From positions 110,029,746-110,093,745 of the forward strand of contig CM057826.1 of NCBI GenBank assembly GCA_030068075.1: 64,000 nucleotides of DNA. Direction: 5' to 3'. Below the pieces are notes generated by a model. It ran no database searches. It was given only the letters and a program-made list of their open reading frames with translations, and was not told the DNA's origin. Both the position numbers and the translations under genes were made by a program. Of the stretch, positions 1-10,779 are shown piece after piece. The first letter of the stretch is position 1; each line of letters starts with the position of its first letter. The DNA comes from Paguma larvata (Eukaryota > Chordata > Mammalia > Carnivora > Viverridae).

Positions 1-346
1 CATGTATATCTCATTAATAATAGGTTCCTTGGTGCCCACTAAGTCACATATCTATATTAAGTAGCTTATATGCTTGCATAAATTAAACCAGTGGGTACTA
101 TGTTCTAAGAAAAAATTGGTCATTTGGTTTATTTAATGATTATAATTTTCACTGGGTTTCAGTAAGGAATTTAACTCATAGAAGTCCTATTAATATTATG
201 ATTTATTTTCTTGAGATTTAAGCCAGAAAATGTGAAGCTTGTCAGGAACTCTGAATTGTTAGTGTTAATATTGTGTTAGTCATTCAGAGTTCAGTAAACA
301 GAGGGTTGAAAGTAGAGACAAAGGCAGAAGAATAAAGAGTCTTCAA

Positions 347-544
347 TTTTTTTTAATGTTTTATTTACTTTGAGAGACAGAGAGACAGAACATGAGCAGG
401 GGAAGGGCAGAGAGAGAGGCAGACACAGAATCCGAAGCAGGTTCCAGGCTCTGAGCCATCAGCACAGAGCCCTACTCGGGCCCGAATCCACAGACTGTGA
501 GATCATGACCTGAGCTGAAGTTGACTGAGCCACCCAGGTGCCCC
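347..544 (-). mobile_element. Carnivore tRNA-Lys SINE, minus strand
   Basis: The element reads poly-T, a GA-rich tract, a body and then the reversed tRNA head ending gagccacccaggtgcccc. It is flanked by a perfect 17-bp target-site duplication, aaaggcagaagaataaa, at 320-336 and 545-561. The left copy sits about ten bases before the poly-T start, so the exact left edge is uncertain. Confidence 0.93.
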
Positions 545-774
545 AAAGGCAGAAGAATAAAAGGCCCTCATTTTCTTCTGTATAAACTATAGTTGGACTT
601 GGATATAAAGACATTTGTGAAGGAGAACAATGAGGCTCCTAAACAGATGTAATGATCATATTTTCCAGGTTTGTTAAGTTTGACTTAATTTCATGTTCTT
701 TTTCACTAAAACATAATTTTTTATGTGTAACTAAGTGGGATGTAATTTATATTCTTTAGTAAGGCATTCCTTAC

Positions 775-953
775 CAAAAGAAGGAGCAAGAGCGGGAGAT
801 GGGCAAAAAGGGAGGAAGAGAGAGAGAATCCCAAGCTGCTCCACACTTTCAGTGCAGAGCCCGATTCAGGGCTCAATCCCATGAACCATGAGATCATGAC
901 CCAAGCAGAAATCAAGAGTCAGACTCTTAACAGCCCGAGCCATACAGGTGCCC
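775..953 (-). mobile_element. Carnivore SINE, minus strand, divergent
   Basis: A GA-rich segment is followed by the SINE body (cagtgcagagcccgattcagg) and a degenerate head, gagccatacaggtgcccc. The poly-T tail is poorly preserved and no clear target duplication is visible, so this looks like one of the older copies. Confidence 0.8.
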
Positions 954-2004
954 CTCAACTCATTCTTCTTCATCAGAGTATGTAGTCTCTGTAACCATCC
1001 ACAATATGATCCTGTATTTGTGGGCTAACCTCTTGGTATTTCCTTATGATGTTTGAATTAGAACCTACACAGTGCTGTTTTGGTTTTTGTTTTGCCTGTC
1101 TTTATTTAGTTTCACACACTGCTAATTCTTTAAAAACAATTTGACATAACTTCTATCTGGATTTGTTATTTACTTTTTGCTTCTTCATATTAATCCGTGT
1201 AGTTTACTTAACTCTACGTCATCAGGAGTTTTGACGTAAATGTCTGGAGTAGGTCTTTGTGGTCAGTTTCTGTCATTTTGGGGAGTAAATGCTCCCCTGG
1301 ATAGTATTTTCACTATGAACAGTCTGTGGAACAAATTATAAACCATAATTTGAGAAGCAGAATGTGCTTCCAGCACCATTGCACCTCCTTGTAAAGCTTG
1401 TCCTCAATCCGAGGTGGCATTCTTCCCGTCATTAATTAGTTCCCTATCGTCACCCTGCCAGCCATTGCTCATTCATGAGGCAGAGTACGTTACCTAATTA
1501 ATATATAGGATTTATACTGTCACTTGTACCTCTTTTTAAATATATTTTTTAGTTTGAGACTCATCTAAAAGATAGCTTTTTTCCTACTCTTTCCCAATAA
1601 ATGGGCTTTTAAGAGGCTGTATCTCCAGGCCAAGTACAGTGATGGCTTGTGTTCAAGCCAGAGAATAGCAAAACCCACATGTGTGCATGGTATTCATAGG
1701 TGGCATGTTTCCCAGGATCGTGCTAAACCTCAGCTGCTTTCATATTAAAACATCTTTTCTGTTCTTTAGAGTAGTTTCAGATGAAAACAGATATGCAACT
1801 CTTGACCTAGTTCTTTTGAATGTACGTTTTGACTACTATAAAATGGACTTTTCCGATTTTAATATTTCTCTTCATCTCTGTGTGTATTCTGTTGTATCCT
1901 TTGTTACTCATAACTTGTTACCTCTTTATCTTTGTTCTCTGTATTGTTGTTTACTAACTGCAACACAAATGCAATCAAGACTGATCATTTCTCCAGTGCA
2001 TTAG

Positions 2005-2225
2005 TAAGGGCATGCAGTTTGGAGCCAAAACATCTTTGATTTGAATGCTGACTTCACTAGCTACTTTCTTTGTAACCATGAACAAGTTTTGGAACCTTGC
2101 TGCACTAGTTTACTCATATATAAAGTGAAGAAAATGATCATACCTACACTTAGTGAGATAATACATGTAAAAGACTTAGTGCATAGCCTACTACCTAGTC
2201 AGTGTGTAATAACTGTCGAATAACT
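2005..2225 (+). repeat. MIR SINE fragment
   Basis: The order of segments matches the MIR core: tttgatttgaatgctgactt, then a decayed ttggaaccttgctgcact, then tgagataatacatgtaaaag and a final agtgtgtaataactg. It is clearly more diverged than the carnivore SINEs. Family assignment is by eye. Confidence 0.65.
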
Positions 2226-2234
2226 ATAACCAGC

Positions 2235-2400
2235 TTTGTTCTTATTTTTTCAGTACATTTACCAGTTTCTACCTGTGTGCCTGGTATTGTCCTGGGCATT
2301 GAGGATATAAAGACCAAAAAAACACAGTCCTTGTCCTCAGGGATCTCATAATCTAGTGGTGTGGAACAACTTAGACATAGAAAAATTAACATAACAACAT
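2235..2400 (-). repeat. L2-like fragment (antisense 3' end)
   Basis: The phrase order tgcctggtattgtcctgggc, gaggatataaagacc, cagtccttgtcctcagg, tctagtg follows the antisense L2 3'-end pattern (tgtgccaggcactg, gataca, ccctgccctcatgg, attctagtg). It is short and diverged. Confidence 0.5.
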
Positions 2401-2586
2401 GATACAAGAACTGTTAATTAACCTTGGATACCTTCTAGGTGTTGACGGATATTTTCTTTCCACTTGTGATCTTTCATATCATGAACGTATGTTACTTTTA
2501 TAATAAAAACTAATGACAACTGCAATACACCCTAAAATGTGCTGCATTTCAGATATATATTCATTGCTGTAAGAACAGGAAAGCAG

Positions 2587-2787
2587 GGGGCCTCTGGGTG
2601 GCTCAGTCAGTTAAGTGTCCAACTTCAACTCAGGTCATGATTTCACATTTGGTGGGTTTGAGCCTCGCATTGGACTCTGTGCTGATAGCTCAGAGCCTGG
2701 AGCCTGCTTTGGATTCTGTGTACCCCTCTCTCTCTGCTCCTTCCTCACACTCCGTCTCTCTCTCTCCCTCCCTGTCTCTCTCTCTCC

Positions 2788-2837
<50 letters not shown>

Positions 2838-2861
2838 TAAACATTAAATAAGAAGAAGAAG
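2587..2861 (+). mobile_element. Carnivore SINE with long (CT)n tract
   Basis: The head is ggcctctgggtggctcag, followed by a standard felid-type body, a CT-rich segment that becomes a nearly pure (CT)n run at about 2791-2830, and tail aataaacattaaataag. A perfect 16-bp duplication, aagaacaggaaagcag, flanks it at 2571-2586 and 2862-2877. Confidence 0.95.
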
Positions 2862-3127
2862 AAGAACAGGAAAGCAGAAGGAAAACCTATCTGTTTAGGA
2901 AACTGTTACATCTTAGACTTTTCATCTTCATCACACTTACCCCAGAGTCTACTAAGGTACACATCTTTATAGAAAGCCTGACCAAAATAATGTGGTGATT
3001 AGTTGCTATATAGGCTGAAGACTGTATAGCTGGCTCTGACACAGCCATTTTGGCCTCCCAAGAGTTTGCATTTTGTAAGACTACCTCTGTTTTTGAGTGG
3101 TGTTGAATAGGTTGAAAGTAGAAGGAC

Positions 3128-3335
3128 TTTTTTTTTTCAAGTTTACTTATTTATTGAGAGAGAGAGCGTGCAAGCTTGCAGGAAGGGCAGAAAGAGAAGG
3201 GGGAGAGGATACCAAGCAGGCTCCACACTGTCAGCACAGAGCCCAATGTGGGACTCAAACTCACAAACCATGAGATATGACCTGAGCTGAAACCAAGAGT
3301 CAGTCACTTAACTGACTGAGCCACCCAGGTGCCCC
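3128..3335 (-). mobile_element. Carnivore SINE, minus strand
   Basis: Poly-T at 3128 is followed by a GA tract, body and reversed head ending gagccacccaggtgcccc. The flanks gaaagtagaaggac and aaaggtagaaagac are a diverged target duplication (11 of 14 match). Confidence 0.93.
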
Positions 3336-4787
3336 AAAGGTAGAAAGACATTGTAACAGGAGACTACTACCCTTTGCTATGAAAGTTAGAGTTGCCAGAT
3401 TCTTTTCTGTTCATCCTATACATGACCATGAGACAGCCTCATGAGTGACTGAAGGCTAGCCTGAAATGGTCCCTAGGCTTCATAACTAAGGAGGAAAGAC
3501 TCTGAAAACCCCCTGGAGTTTTGGTAAGCGACTCCTTCCTCAACCCTAAACAATTAGAAGCTTTTCGAGAATGCTAGAACCAACCTGCATAATCCAAGCT
3601 CTTATAGCTTCTTAGGCCTATCTACCATGTAATTCAAGGTAGGGGGATCCCTGGTGTGTTTTCCAGTTGATTGTCTGCTTAGACCTAATCTTAGGTTTTC
3701 TCATAGCTTGTTACTTGCTTTTTAAGTGAATTTATCAACATTCAAGTTTATAACTTTCTACTGTTGCTCAACCCATTTAAGAGAGGAGTTGTCCAAAAGA
3801 TCAGTAATCTTCTTTAATGCCAAATGTTCACTTTTCTTATTGTGTTATCAAACTGAAGTAAAATTGTATATAATTTTTTTCTTATCTGTTTTCTTAGCTT
3901 TCAAAGCAATTTGTGTTTAAGATGAAAGATGAATAGGCTTCTTGCCATTATTTAGTTGTGCTGAATTGTTTGGCTGTAACTTTAGTGGTGATGGAGACCA
4001 GATTCGTGAGCTGTGGGATCTGTTCTGTTTGGATCTGACAGCTGGCTGCGTTAAATATCTTGGAGCTTTTTACTTCACATGGGGGTAGGAGGTCAGGAGG
4101 GTAGGAGCAGCAGTGGAAGAAAGCACCCACTTTATTTAATGTGCTGCATTTGTTTACTGCCTCCAATAATAACATTGTGCAGCTGTTTGAACAGCTGCCT
4201 TTTGATTTCCTTTTGTTTACTGTTTAGGTTTATTAAGCTTGTCTTTGATACCTGCTTACCGTCTGCCCTTTAACTAGCATTTCTTCTTTATTAAATATAT
4301 TTTTTAATGTGTACCAGTTTCTTTCAGCCTAGCATGCTTTGGTAGTTTAACAAAGTCATTTTTACTAAAAGAAAAATTTTTTTAATTCTCTTGGTCTTAC
4401 TGGAGGTGGCTTATTTTTGCTTTCTTGTCCCTTAGCTTTATTATTTTTAGTCAAATGTTTTTATAATTTGGTAAATAAGTTACCTTAGAGGTTAGTCATA
4501 ATTTTTGTTAAGCCACCACTTACATTAATTTATTAAATCTGTCAACTTGTAGCTTAATCTACATACTCCAAAATAGTAAAAAAAAAATGTCAGATGAATT
4601 GTAAAGTGTGTGAATTTTGTTTTAGCTGGTTTCAGTGAACAGATTGGATACCTAGAAGGCACATACGAACACACATAGCAAAAAGATAAATCTTGTATTT
4701 ATTTGTCAGTTTTCTTATTTAGTCTATTCAGGCAGACTTAACTGAAAATTTATTCAGTATCATGGGAATTTTGTTCTCTTTTTACAG

Positions 4788-4901
4788 GTGAGGGACTTGT
4801 CCATTGCTTATATGCTGGTGACATTAACCTACCTCTATATTGGAGTCCTGGTTTTTGCTTCTTTTCCTTCACCACCATTGACCAAAGATTGCATAGAGCA
4901 G
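4788..4901 (+). CDS. SLC38A9: SLC38A9 coding exon (fourth from last)
   Basis: The exon is 114 bp, 38 codons in phase 0 at both ends, between acceptor tttttacag and donor gtaagg. It encodes [19 protein letters not shown] and continues through a hydrophobic stretch to a polar loop, [11 protein letters not shown] recognise this as the start of the C-terminal region of SLC38A9, a lysosomal membrane transporter of the amino acid/auxin permease type that exports essential amino acids in an arginine-stimulated way and signals arginine to the Ragulator-Rag-mTORC1 complex. The exon supplies one membrane helix plus the start of the following loop. The N-terminal Ragulator-binding tail and the earlier helices lie outside the window. 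It reads without stop or frameshift and its phase fits the next exon. Identification is from remembered family sequence, not a search. Confidence 0.95.
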
Positions 4902-6267
4902 GTAAGGCACTAGGTACCCTCTCTTTGTGATTGTTTACACATTCATATCCTCAGAGCAGGCAGGGTGAGATAGTAGCAAGATACAATATCAGACACTGGG
5001 TTTGAATACCATCTCTACCCTTTACTCTCCTTGTGAGAATTTAGGCAACTTCCCCACCCTTTCTGAACTTCAGTTTTCTATTCCATGAAGCAGTATAATA
5101 CATACACCATAGACTTTTAAAGAGATTATTGAGAAAGCATACTGCATGCTGGCCTCTTGTGATGCTCAAATACATGATTCCTGTTATGTGCATGGTATTA
5201 CTCTTCTGTCTGGAAGACTATTACTGGTGCCATTCATGAATTTATAAAACCTCCACTGAAAATACATCCGACCTCCTTATTTTGCAAGGCCCATATCTGG
5301 AATTGTCCCGGATAATCTGGTGTCTTTGCTCATCAGTCCCTAATGATAGGTCTAACATTCATTTTGTACTGCATGGCAGCCAGTAAAACAAAGAAAGGCT
5401 ATTTGACCATTAAAAAGAGTGGGAGAGACACAAAGAATAAGAGGAAAAAATTACAAAAATGTTGCCATAAGTAATGCTGCCTTTGATTTGACCCATCATA
5501 AATTTAGGAATAGTATAGTTTCTAGTTTAACATGACTGATGAATTTCTCACAAAAATAGCATTTTACAGATGACTTTTTTTCTAGTCCAAAGAAATTCCT
5601 CCAATAAGAGTATTTTTGAATATACAGTGTGATTTTTTTTATGGATGAATTATAAGAGTTATTTCAACATAATAACGTTAATAATGTTCTCATCTTTATA
5701 AGAGAAATAAGTTTGAGTTATTACTGTTATGATAGCTTGAAATGTTCTTCTCTTGATTTCCTTGATTCCACAAGTTCTTTGGCAGCCAGATGCTTGTGGA
5801 AAATTCCCCCGATGTGAACAATCCCATATAAAGGCCACTCCCTTGGGAATAGGAATAGCTATGGTATTCATATTTGAAAGGAAACAAAAAATTCTGATTA
5901 ACTTTTATTTTAGATGCCAAAATAAAATGGATAAAATCATGAAATCCTTCTTTTAGTTACAGGGTGATCTGTAGTGAAGGGCAAGGTTTTCTTTGTCATT
6001 TGTTTTAATGTCAAATCATTTGAAGACTGATATTTTTGTAAAACCAAAAAAAAAATGCAGCAATATCAAACTTCTGTCAAAGCTTCTAAACACTTATTTC
6101 GATTTCTGTACTTGGTCCATTGAAGAATAAAGGTTAACATAAACAGCTCACGGATGAGCAAACCACTGTTTGAGTGGCACCTATTCCAAATAAGCAACAT
6201 TCAATTTTATAAATTTGTATATACTGAACTGATTTTTAACATCACTTCATTATCTTTCTTGGATTAG
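4902..6267 (+). other. SLC38A9: SLC38A9 intron
   Basis: The intron runs from donor gtaaggcac to an acceptor with a short, purine-interrupted tract (ttatctttcttggattag). It contains a MIR near its 5' end. The remaining 1 kb is AT-rich with no young insertion and no alternative exon that I can support. Confidence 0.85.
4955..5195 (+). repeat. MIR SINE fragment
   Basis: The MIR landmarks occur in order: tgggtttgaataccatctct, acttccccaccctttctgaa, cttcagttttct, and a 3' part resembling attattgagaaagcatact. It is diverged, as expected for a mammal-wide element. Confidence 0.65.
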
Positions 6268-6416
6268 AATTTTTTAGACAACTTCCCTAGCAGTGACATC
6301 CTGTCCTTCATTGCAAGGATATTCCTGCTGTTCCAGATGATGACTGTATACCCACTCCTAGGCTATTTGGCTCGAGTTCAGCTATTGGGCCATGTCTTCG
6401 GTGACATTTATCCTAG
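6268..6416 (+). CDS. SLC38A9: SLC38A9 coding exon (third from last)
   Basis: The exon is 149 bp, entered in phase 0 and left after two bases of a codon (AG before donor gtaagg; the next exon supplies C to give Ser). The peptide begins [17 protein letters not shown] and continues with a long hydrophobic helix, [19 protein letters not shown], then [13 protein letters not shown]. The start is the loop between two membrane helices and the middle is one helix of the C-terminal half. The LLGYLAR segment fits the loose CRAC cholesterol-recognition pattern (Leu, then Tyr, then Arg). From memory, a cholesterol-responsive motif has been reported in a late helix of this protein, and matching it to this segment is my inference. 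No stop or frameshift is present, and the acceptor pyrimidine tract is weak. Confidence 0.96.
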
Positions 6417-6815
6417 GTAAGGGTTCTTCTCTTGACCAGCAAGATGTGCCAAGCAGCAAATGACTGTGCAAACAGGTCAGTTTAAAACGTGACTGATCCT
6501 TTTGCTATAAAAATTTGCCTAATGAAAATGGTTCCAAAGGATAGACCACTGGTCTTCTTTTCCCCGAAGAGCTTTAAAATTAGAAGCCACTTCCTTGTCC
6601 AGATTGATTTAAAGTGAATCCCCTCTAATACAGTTATATTACCTCTGATACCAATTATATTTATCTTAGGTTTTAACTGCCGTTTATTTACACATTGCCA
6701 AGAAGTTAATAGTATATAGTACCTGTTTTGGCAATGTATGGCTAATGAGAAGAAACTCTTTGATTTTAATTCTTGATTATTAATATTTACTCATGTTTAT
6801 TAGCAATCAGGCATT

Positions 6816-7036
6816 AAAAAAATTTTTTTTACTGTTTATTTAATCTTGAGAAAGAAAGAGAGACAGAGCGTGAGTCAGGGAGGGGCAGACAGAGAGGAGA
6901 CACAGAATCTGAAGCAGGCTCCAAGCTCTGAACTGTTAGCACAGAGCCTGACACAGGGCTCAAACTCACAAACCATGAGATCATCACCTGAGCTGAAGTC
7001 GGATGCTCAACCAACTGAGCCACCAGATACCCCTGA
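6816..7036 (-). mobile_element. Carnivore SINE, minus strand
   Basis: The T-rich tail, gagacagagcgtgag, a standard body and a decayed head (gagccaccagatacccc) are all present. The flanks caatcaggcatt (6804-6815) and cactcatgcatt (7037-7048) match at 10 of 12 bases, consistent with an old target duplication. Confidence 0.9.
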
Positions 7037-8057
7037 CACTCATGCATTTTTACATAAGTCATAGTCATTTAGAATTGGAGGTGAGATATATAACAAGTTT
7101 AAATTCTTATTTTTTCCTGTAACTACTGCTGTTATTCTCAGTCTCTTACTGGCAATGGAGCAATTTTGAGTCCTTTTGAAAATCTATTCAAAACTAATCA
7201 CCCTTATCCAAGAGAAATTTTCATTACTGCTTCAGTGTTTCCCTGGAACTTCATGCTGGATTCCTGGTTAACTCCCACTAGCATTAAGTTTTAGTATAGA
7301 TTCATCCTTGTAAAAAGTACCGAATACTGAAGTATTTTACTTGAAATAAATGGTTTTAAATGAAGAAAACTTTCAGATAAAAACTTTTGTGATTACATTT
7401 ACAGTAACCAGCTAAAACAAGTCATCATTAGTTCTTCTCTAAAGTGAACTGATGCAGTCTTTTCCCTCATTAACTACATAATTAATATAAATATGATGGT
7501 TTAAAAACAAAAAATCTATAAAAGCAAAAGTCAAGAAGTCCAGGGTCTCTAGCATTGACAGTAGCAACAGTTACAGTTGTAACATAGTTCATCTGAAAGG
7601 TTGGATTTCAGTACATATAAAACTCCTGTTGTGTTTATACCTGTGTTGTATATACATTCACCAGAATAAAGTAAGTACAGTGAAGTCATAGATTAAAAAA
7701 ATTGTAGGTAAATGCATTATTCCTGTTTTCTGACGTTACTTTGCTCAGTAGTGGCTATTAGAATGTATTTTCTTCTTGGAAATAGTCTAGAATTTCCCTT
7801 TCATGTTCATATTACATTTCTTTCTCTACCACCAAGAACACACTACCATTTATCCTACAGTTATAAGTCCTTTACAGACTGCATGATTCAGAGCATACTT
7901 TTTGAGCTCAGCACCTCCTTTATACTCTTAAAGTTAATTGAGAACCCCCAGGAACTTTGTTTAGCTTTTGTGGGTTATATCTATCAATATTTAAAATATG
8001 AAAATTAAAACTGAAAAAATTTTAAATATTAATCAGTTTATTTAGAAAGCAATAATA

Positions 8058-8242
8058 GGAGTGCCTGGGTGACTCTCGGTTGAGCGTCCGGCCTCGACTC
8101 AGGTAATGATCTCACACTCCGTGAGTTCAAGCCCCACAAGGGGCTCTGTGCTGACAGTTCAGAGCCTGGAGCCTGCTTCAGATTCTGTGTCTCCCTCTCT
8201 CTACCCCTGCACCCCCTTCAAAAGTAAATTTTAAAAAAATTT
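8058..8242 (+). mobile_element. Carnivore SINE inside the hAT relic
   Basis: The head ggagtgcctgggtgactctc is followed by a shortened body and an A-rich tail. A perfect 12-bp duplication aaagcaataata flanks it at 8046-8057 and 8243-8254, which proves insertion into the pre-existing transposon relic. The pre-tail CT segment is short (ctccctctctctacccctgc). Confidence 0.92.
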
Positions 8243-8337
8243 AAAGCAATAATATAAAACCATTACTTGTTTTAAAATAACATATTTATGAAAAATAATT
8301 ATTTCCCAAAAATCTTTTGTTTTACATTTTCAAAACT

Positions 8338-8444
8338 TTTTAAAGTTTTATTTAAGTAATCTCTACACCCCACATGTGGCTTGAATTCACAACCCTGAGA
8401 CCAAGAGTCACATGCTCTTCCAACTAAGCCAGCCAAACATCCCC
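8338..8444 (-). mobile_element. Short (tRNA-head-only) carnivore SINE inside the hAT relic
   Basis: This is a about 105-bp element of the kind tail-aagtaatctctacaccc-ggcttgaattcacaaccctgagacc-head, without a CT tract. A perfect 14-bp duplication acattttcaaaact flanks it at 8324-8337 and 8445-8458, splitting the hAT relic. Confidence 0.9.
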
Positions 8445-8449
8445 ACATT

Positions 8450-9200
8450 TTCAAAACTCTGACTTGCTAGTAGATAATTGGATTCTTGTATCTTCTGCAT
8501 ACAGTCTGTTACAGAATATTATTTTCATTAAACTCTATGAAGAAAATCTACCTTCAAATAGACATGTTGTTGGAAAAGGAGTCTTTTAATACCTTTCAGA
8601 ATATTGTGAATATTCTTCTTTGATACTTTGCCAAACCTTAGCAATTGGTAGTTTCTTATAAGTTAGTCGAATCAGAAATTCATTTGTATGAAAACCCATT
8701 GGTCTGTCTTGCACTTTGGATCCTCGACCCGTGCATGTTTTTGTAACATCATGTTTAGTCATTTGGAAAGTATCATTTTCACTGAGTTCTGCAGATCTTC
8801 CAAATGTTGACACACTTCCTTATAATATCAAAACCCACTTTCATAATATGGCTACCAATTTCATTGTACACCGCTTTAAATATTGAAAAACTGTCAAGCT
8901 CAGGGTGACAAGTACAAGCTGTCTGAAATTCTAATTTTTACTTGAAAGCTCAAATTTTATCATTGGCAACACATACTACTAGTTGTTTTCCTTGAAGCGA
9001 CAAGCTCATAATCCTTCATTTTTAAGAAAATGTCTGTCAAATACCTGAGTCTGAAGAACCACAGTATGTCTGCCTTTCAAGTAAAAATAACATTCCTTGG
9101 AAAAAAGGGCTAGGTTGTCCTCCAGCTCAGTTGCACAAGTACTTTTTTCCTCAAGACAACCACTGAACTTCACCATACAGCAGATATGCCGCATTATGTA
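8450..9200 (-). pseudogene. Broken hAT transposase (C-terminal half)
   Basis: Read right to left, the frames give recognisable pieces of an hAT transposase of the type seen in domesticated ZBED/EPM2AIP1/GTF2IRD2-like proteins. Pieces include LEEKS and ELEDN near 9100-9150, MSLSLQGK then NDKI and AFK near 8940-9006, PELDSFSIFKAVYNEIG near 8840-8890, and KLPIAKVWQSIKEEY near 8600-8660. PFPTTCLFEGRFSS follows near 8540-8580 and NRLYAEDTRIQLS near 8465-8505. The last two correspond to the hATC dimerisation region (family form: LLPFxTTYLCExxFS then NRLxVEDxLR). Several in-frame stops and at least one frameshift disrupt it, and the N-terminal BED finger and the first catalytic region are not recognisable. 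It is a dead copy, not a gene. Confidence 0.72.
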
Positions 9201-9838
9201 CTTTCTGTTTGATCACACAGAATAGCAAAAAGAGGTGTGTTCAAAACATGAGATTTAATAAAACTAATAACTTTTACTTTTTATGAAGGACTATTTGTTT
9301 GAGAGTGTTTCACAGTAAAGCATACAGTATGGAATACAAATGAATGCAACTGCCTCTATCCGTGCTAAGGGGCCAGCAGTTGTAGCTACAGTTGCTTTTG
9401 CAAAGCAAGTCATGTCTTTTATGATTTGAAATTAATTTTTACCTCAGCGACTTCCTGAAAAGGTATTGGGAACTTCCCTGGGGTTTGTGGTTTCACTCCG
9501 AGAACCACTTCTTTGGAAAATACACATGTTGTTTCCTTTTAGAATACAGAAATAACAAGAGACAGAGCCATTGTCTCAAAGCTCCGGAGCAATTTAAAGT
9601 GAGAGTTTCTGGATAAATAATAAGATCTGAAAGCCTGAATACTTTGTATTCATCAGATGTACAACTAACTACTTCTTTGTGTGAATATTTTTCCTTATTC
9701 TCTGTAATCTTTATTGGAGATTAATTACCCTCTGATAACTTGGGCTCACAAGGTTGCTTTAATATATAAATTTGGCTTTTAAGAATCAACTTTTTGGGAA
9801 ATGTAGTTATTTCTTGAGCATCAAATTTTATATACATT

Positions 9839-10046
9839 CTTTTTCTTTTTAAGTTTATTTATTTTGAGAGACAGTGAGAGAGAGCACATGCATGAGAGGG
9901 ACAGAGAAAAAGGGAGAGAGAATCTCAAGCAAGCTTCATGCTGTTCGCATAAGCCCAATGCAGGGGTTGAACTCACGAAACACAAGATTATGATCTGAGC
10001 AAAAGTCAAGTCAGATGCTTAACCAACTAGGCCACCCAGGCATCCC
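9839..10046 (-). mobile_element. Carnivore SINE, minus strand
   Basis: A T-rich tail is followed by ttgagagacagtgagagaga, a diverged body and the reversed head aggccacccaggcatccc. A short tacatt on both sides (9833-9838, 10047-10052) may be what remains of the duplication. Confidence 0.9.
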
Positions 10047-10779
10047 TACATTATTTTTCTATTCATTATTTTCTATTCACCGAACATCTTTAAGTGACTG
10101 AATCTGAAGAATGAACACGTGCCCCTTTTGCCTTTTCCCTTAAAGTAAATAAATACTTTATAGAAAAATATATAAAAAGTTTGTTAAATACAGAAGAGAG
10201 AAAAAATTATCCCAAATCCCAAATCATAACACAATTATTACTGCCTTTTCAGTGATTTTCCTTCTGATATCTTTTCAAATGCTGTTAGATTTTCTGTAGT
10301 AAAAATCTAGCTAGCTTTCTTCCAAGTTGCCTAGATGACTTTTTACCATCTAGGTATTGTATTGTTATCAATAACAATGATAAGTTATTTTGAGTAATAT
10401 TAATATATTTCTTCAATTATTACCTTCCTGTATATCTAGGATGCTTCTGGTTTTGTCACAAGTATCTTGAAGTTAATGGCTTTTTTCATATTTTTGTTTA
10501 TTAAGAAATCCCAAATGGAATTATGGATCAGAGTGCGAACTCTGATACACACTACAGGTTGTTCTGACAAATCTTAACCTATTCATATATTTACACCAAA
10601 AGATCAGGGTCACTGTCCCATCACCAGCATTGAGTACTATCATTACCTTCAATTTCTGCTGTGGTTTTATTGTCAAGTTTAAGACATTCTCATTTAAAGA
10701 TGCTGATAATTTTATTCTCATGTTAATGGTTATAATTTGCCTGTTTTTATTTTTATCTTCCAAACTCCTCAACTTCTAG

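Larger units (their letters stand above)
1..4787 (+). other. SLC38A9: SLC38A9 intron (upstream part, 5' end outside window)
   Basis: This stretch precedes the first exon seen and ends in the polypyrimidine tract and acceptor ttctctttttacag. I looked for the preceding SLC38A9 exon and found no frame with the expected membrane-helix content, so the whole stretch is read as intron. It holds four carnivore SINEs, a MIR and an L2 fragment (listed separately). The remainder (about 960-2000, 3350-4787) is AT-rich single-copy sequence with nothing recognised. Confidence 0.8.
7889..9510 (-). mobile_element. hAT-type DNA transposon relic (Charlie/Zaphod-like)
   Basis: The left end reads cagagcatactttttgagct and soon ttgagaacccccagg. 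The right end reads tcactccgagaaccact. Both resemble decayed hAT terminal sequences (CAGNGGTTCTCAA and its reverse). The subterminal stretch gggttatatctatcaatatt is typical of mammalian Charlie-like elements as I remember them. Between the ends, on the minus strand, lies a broken transposase (separate entry). Two SINEs with target duplications sit inside, so the transposon is older than both. The element inserted antisense to SLC38A9. No convincing 8-bp host duplication is left at the ends, and the right boundary is approximate. Confidence 0.72.
6417..10779 (+). other. SLC38A9: SLC38A9 intron carrying an hAT relic and four SINEs
   Basis: This is the largest intron fully inside the window, from donor gtaagg to acceptor aacttctag. 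It holds a minus SINE (6816), an antisense hAT DNA transposon relic (7889-9510) interrupted by two SINEs, and another minus SINE (9839). The parts at 6417-6800, 7050-7880 and 10050-10779 are AT-rich and unremarkable. Confidence 0.85.

Noticed and set aside
721..915. Open frames across SINEs in many places, such as MAQSVKCPTSTQVMISHLVG and similar
   Set aside because: These peptides recur because the SINE body is open in one frame; they are not genes.
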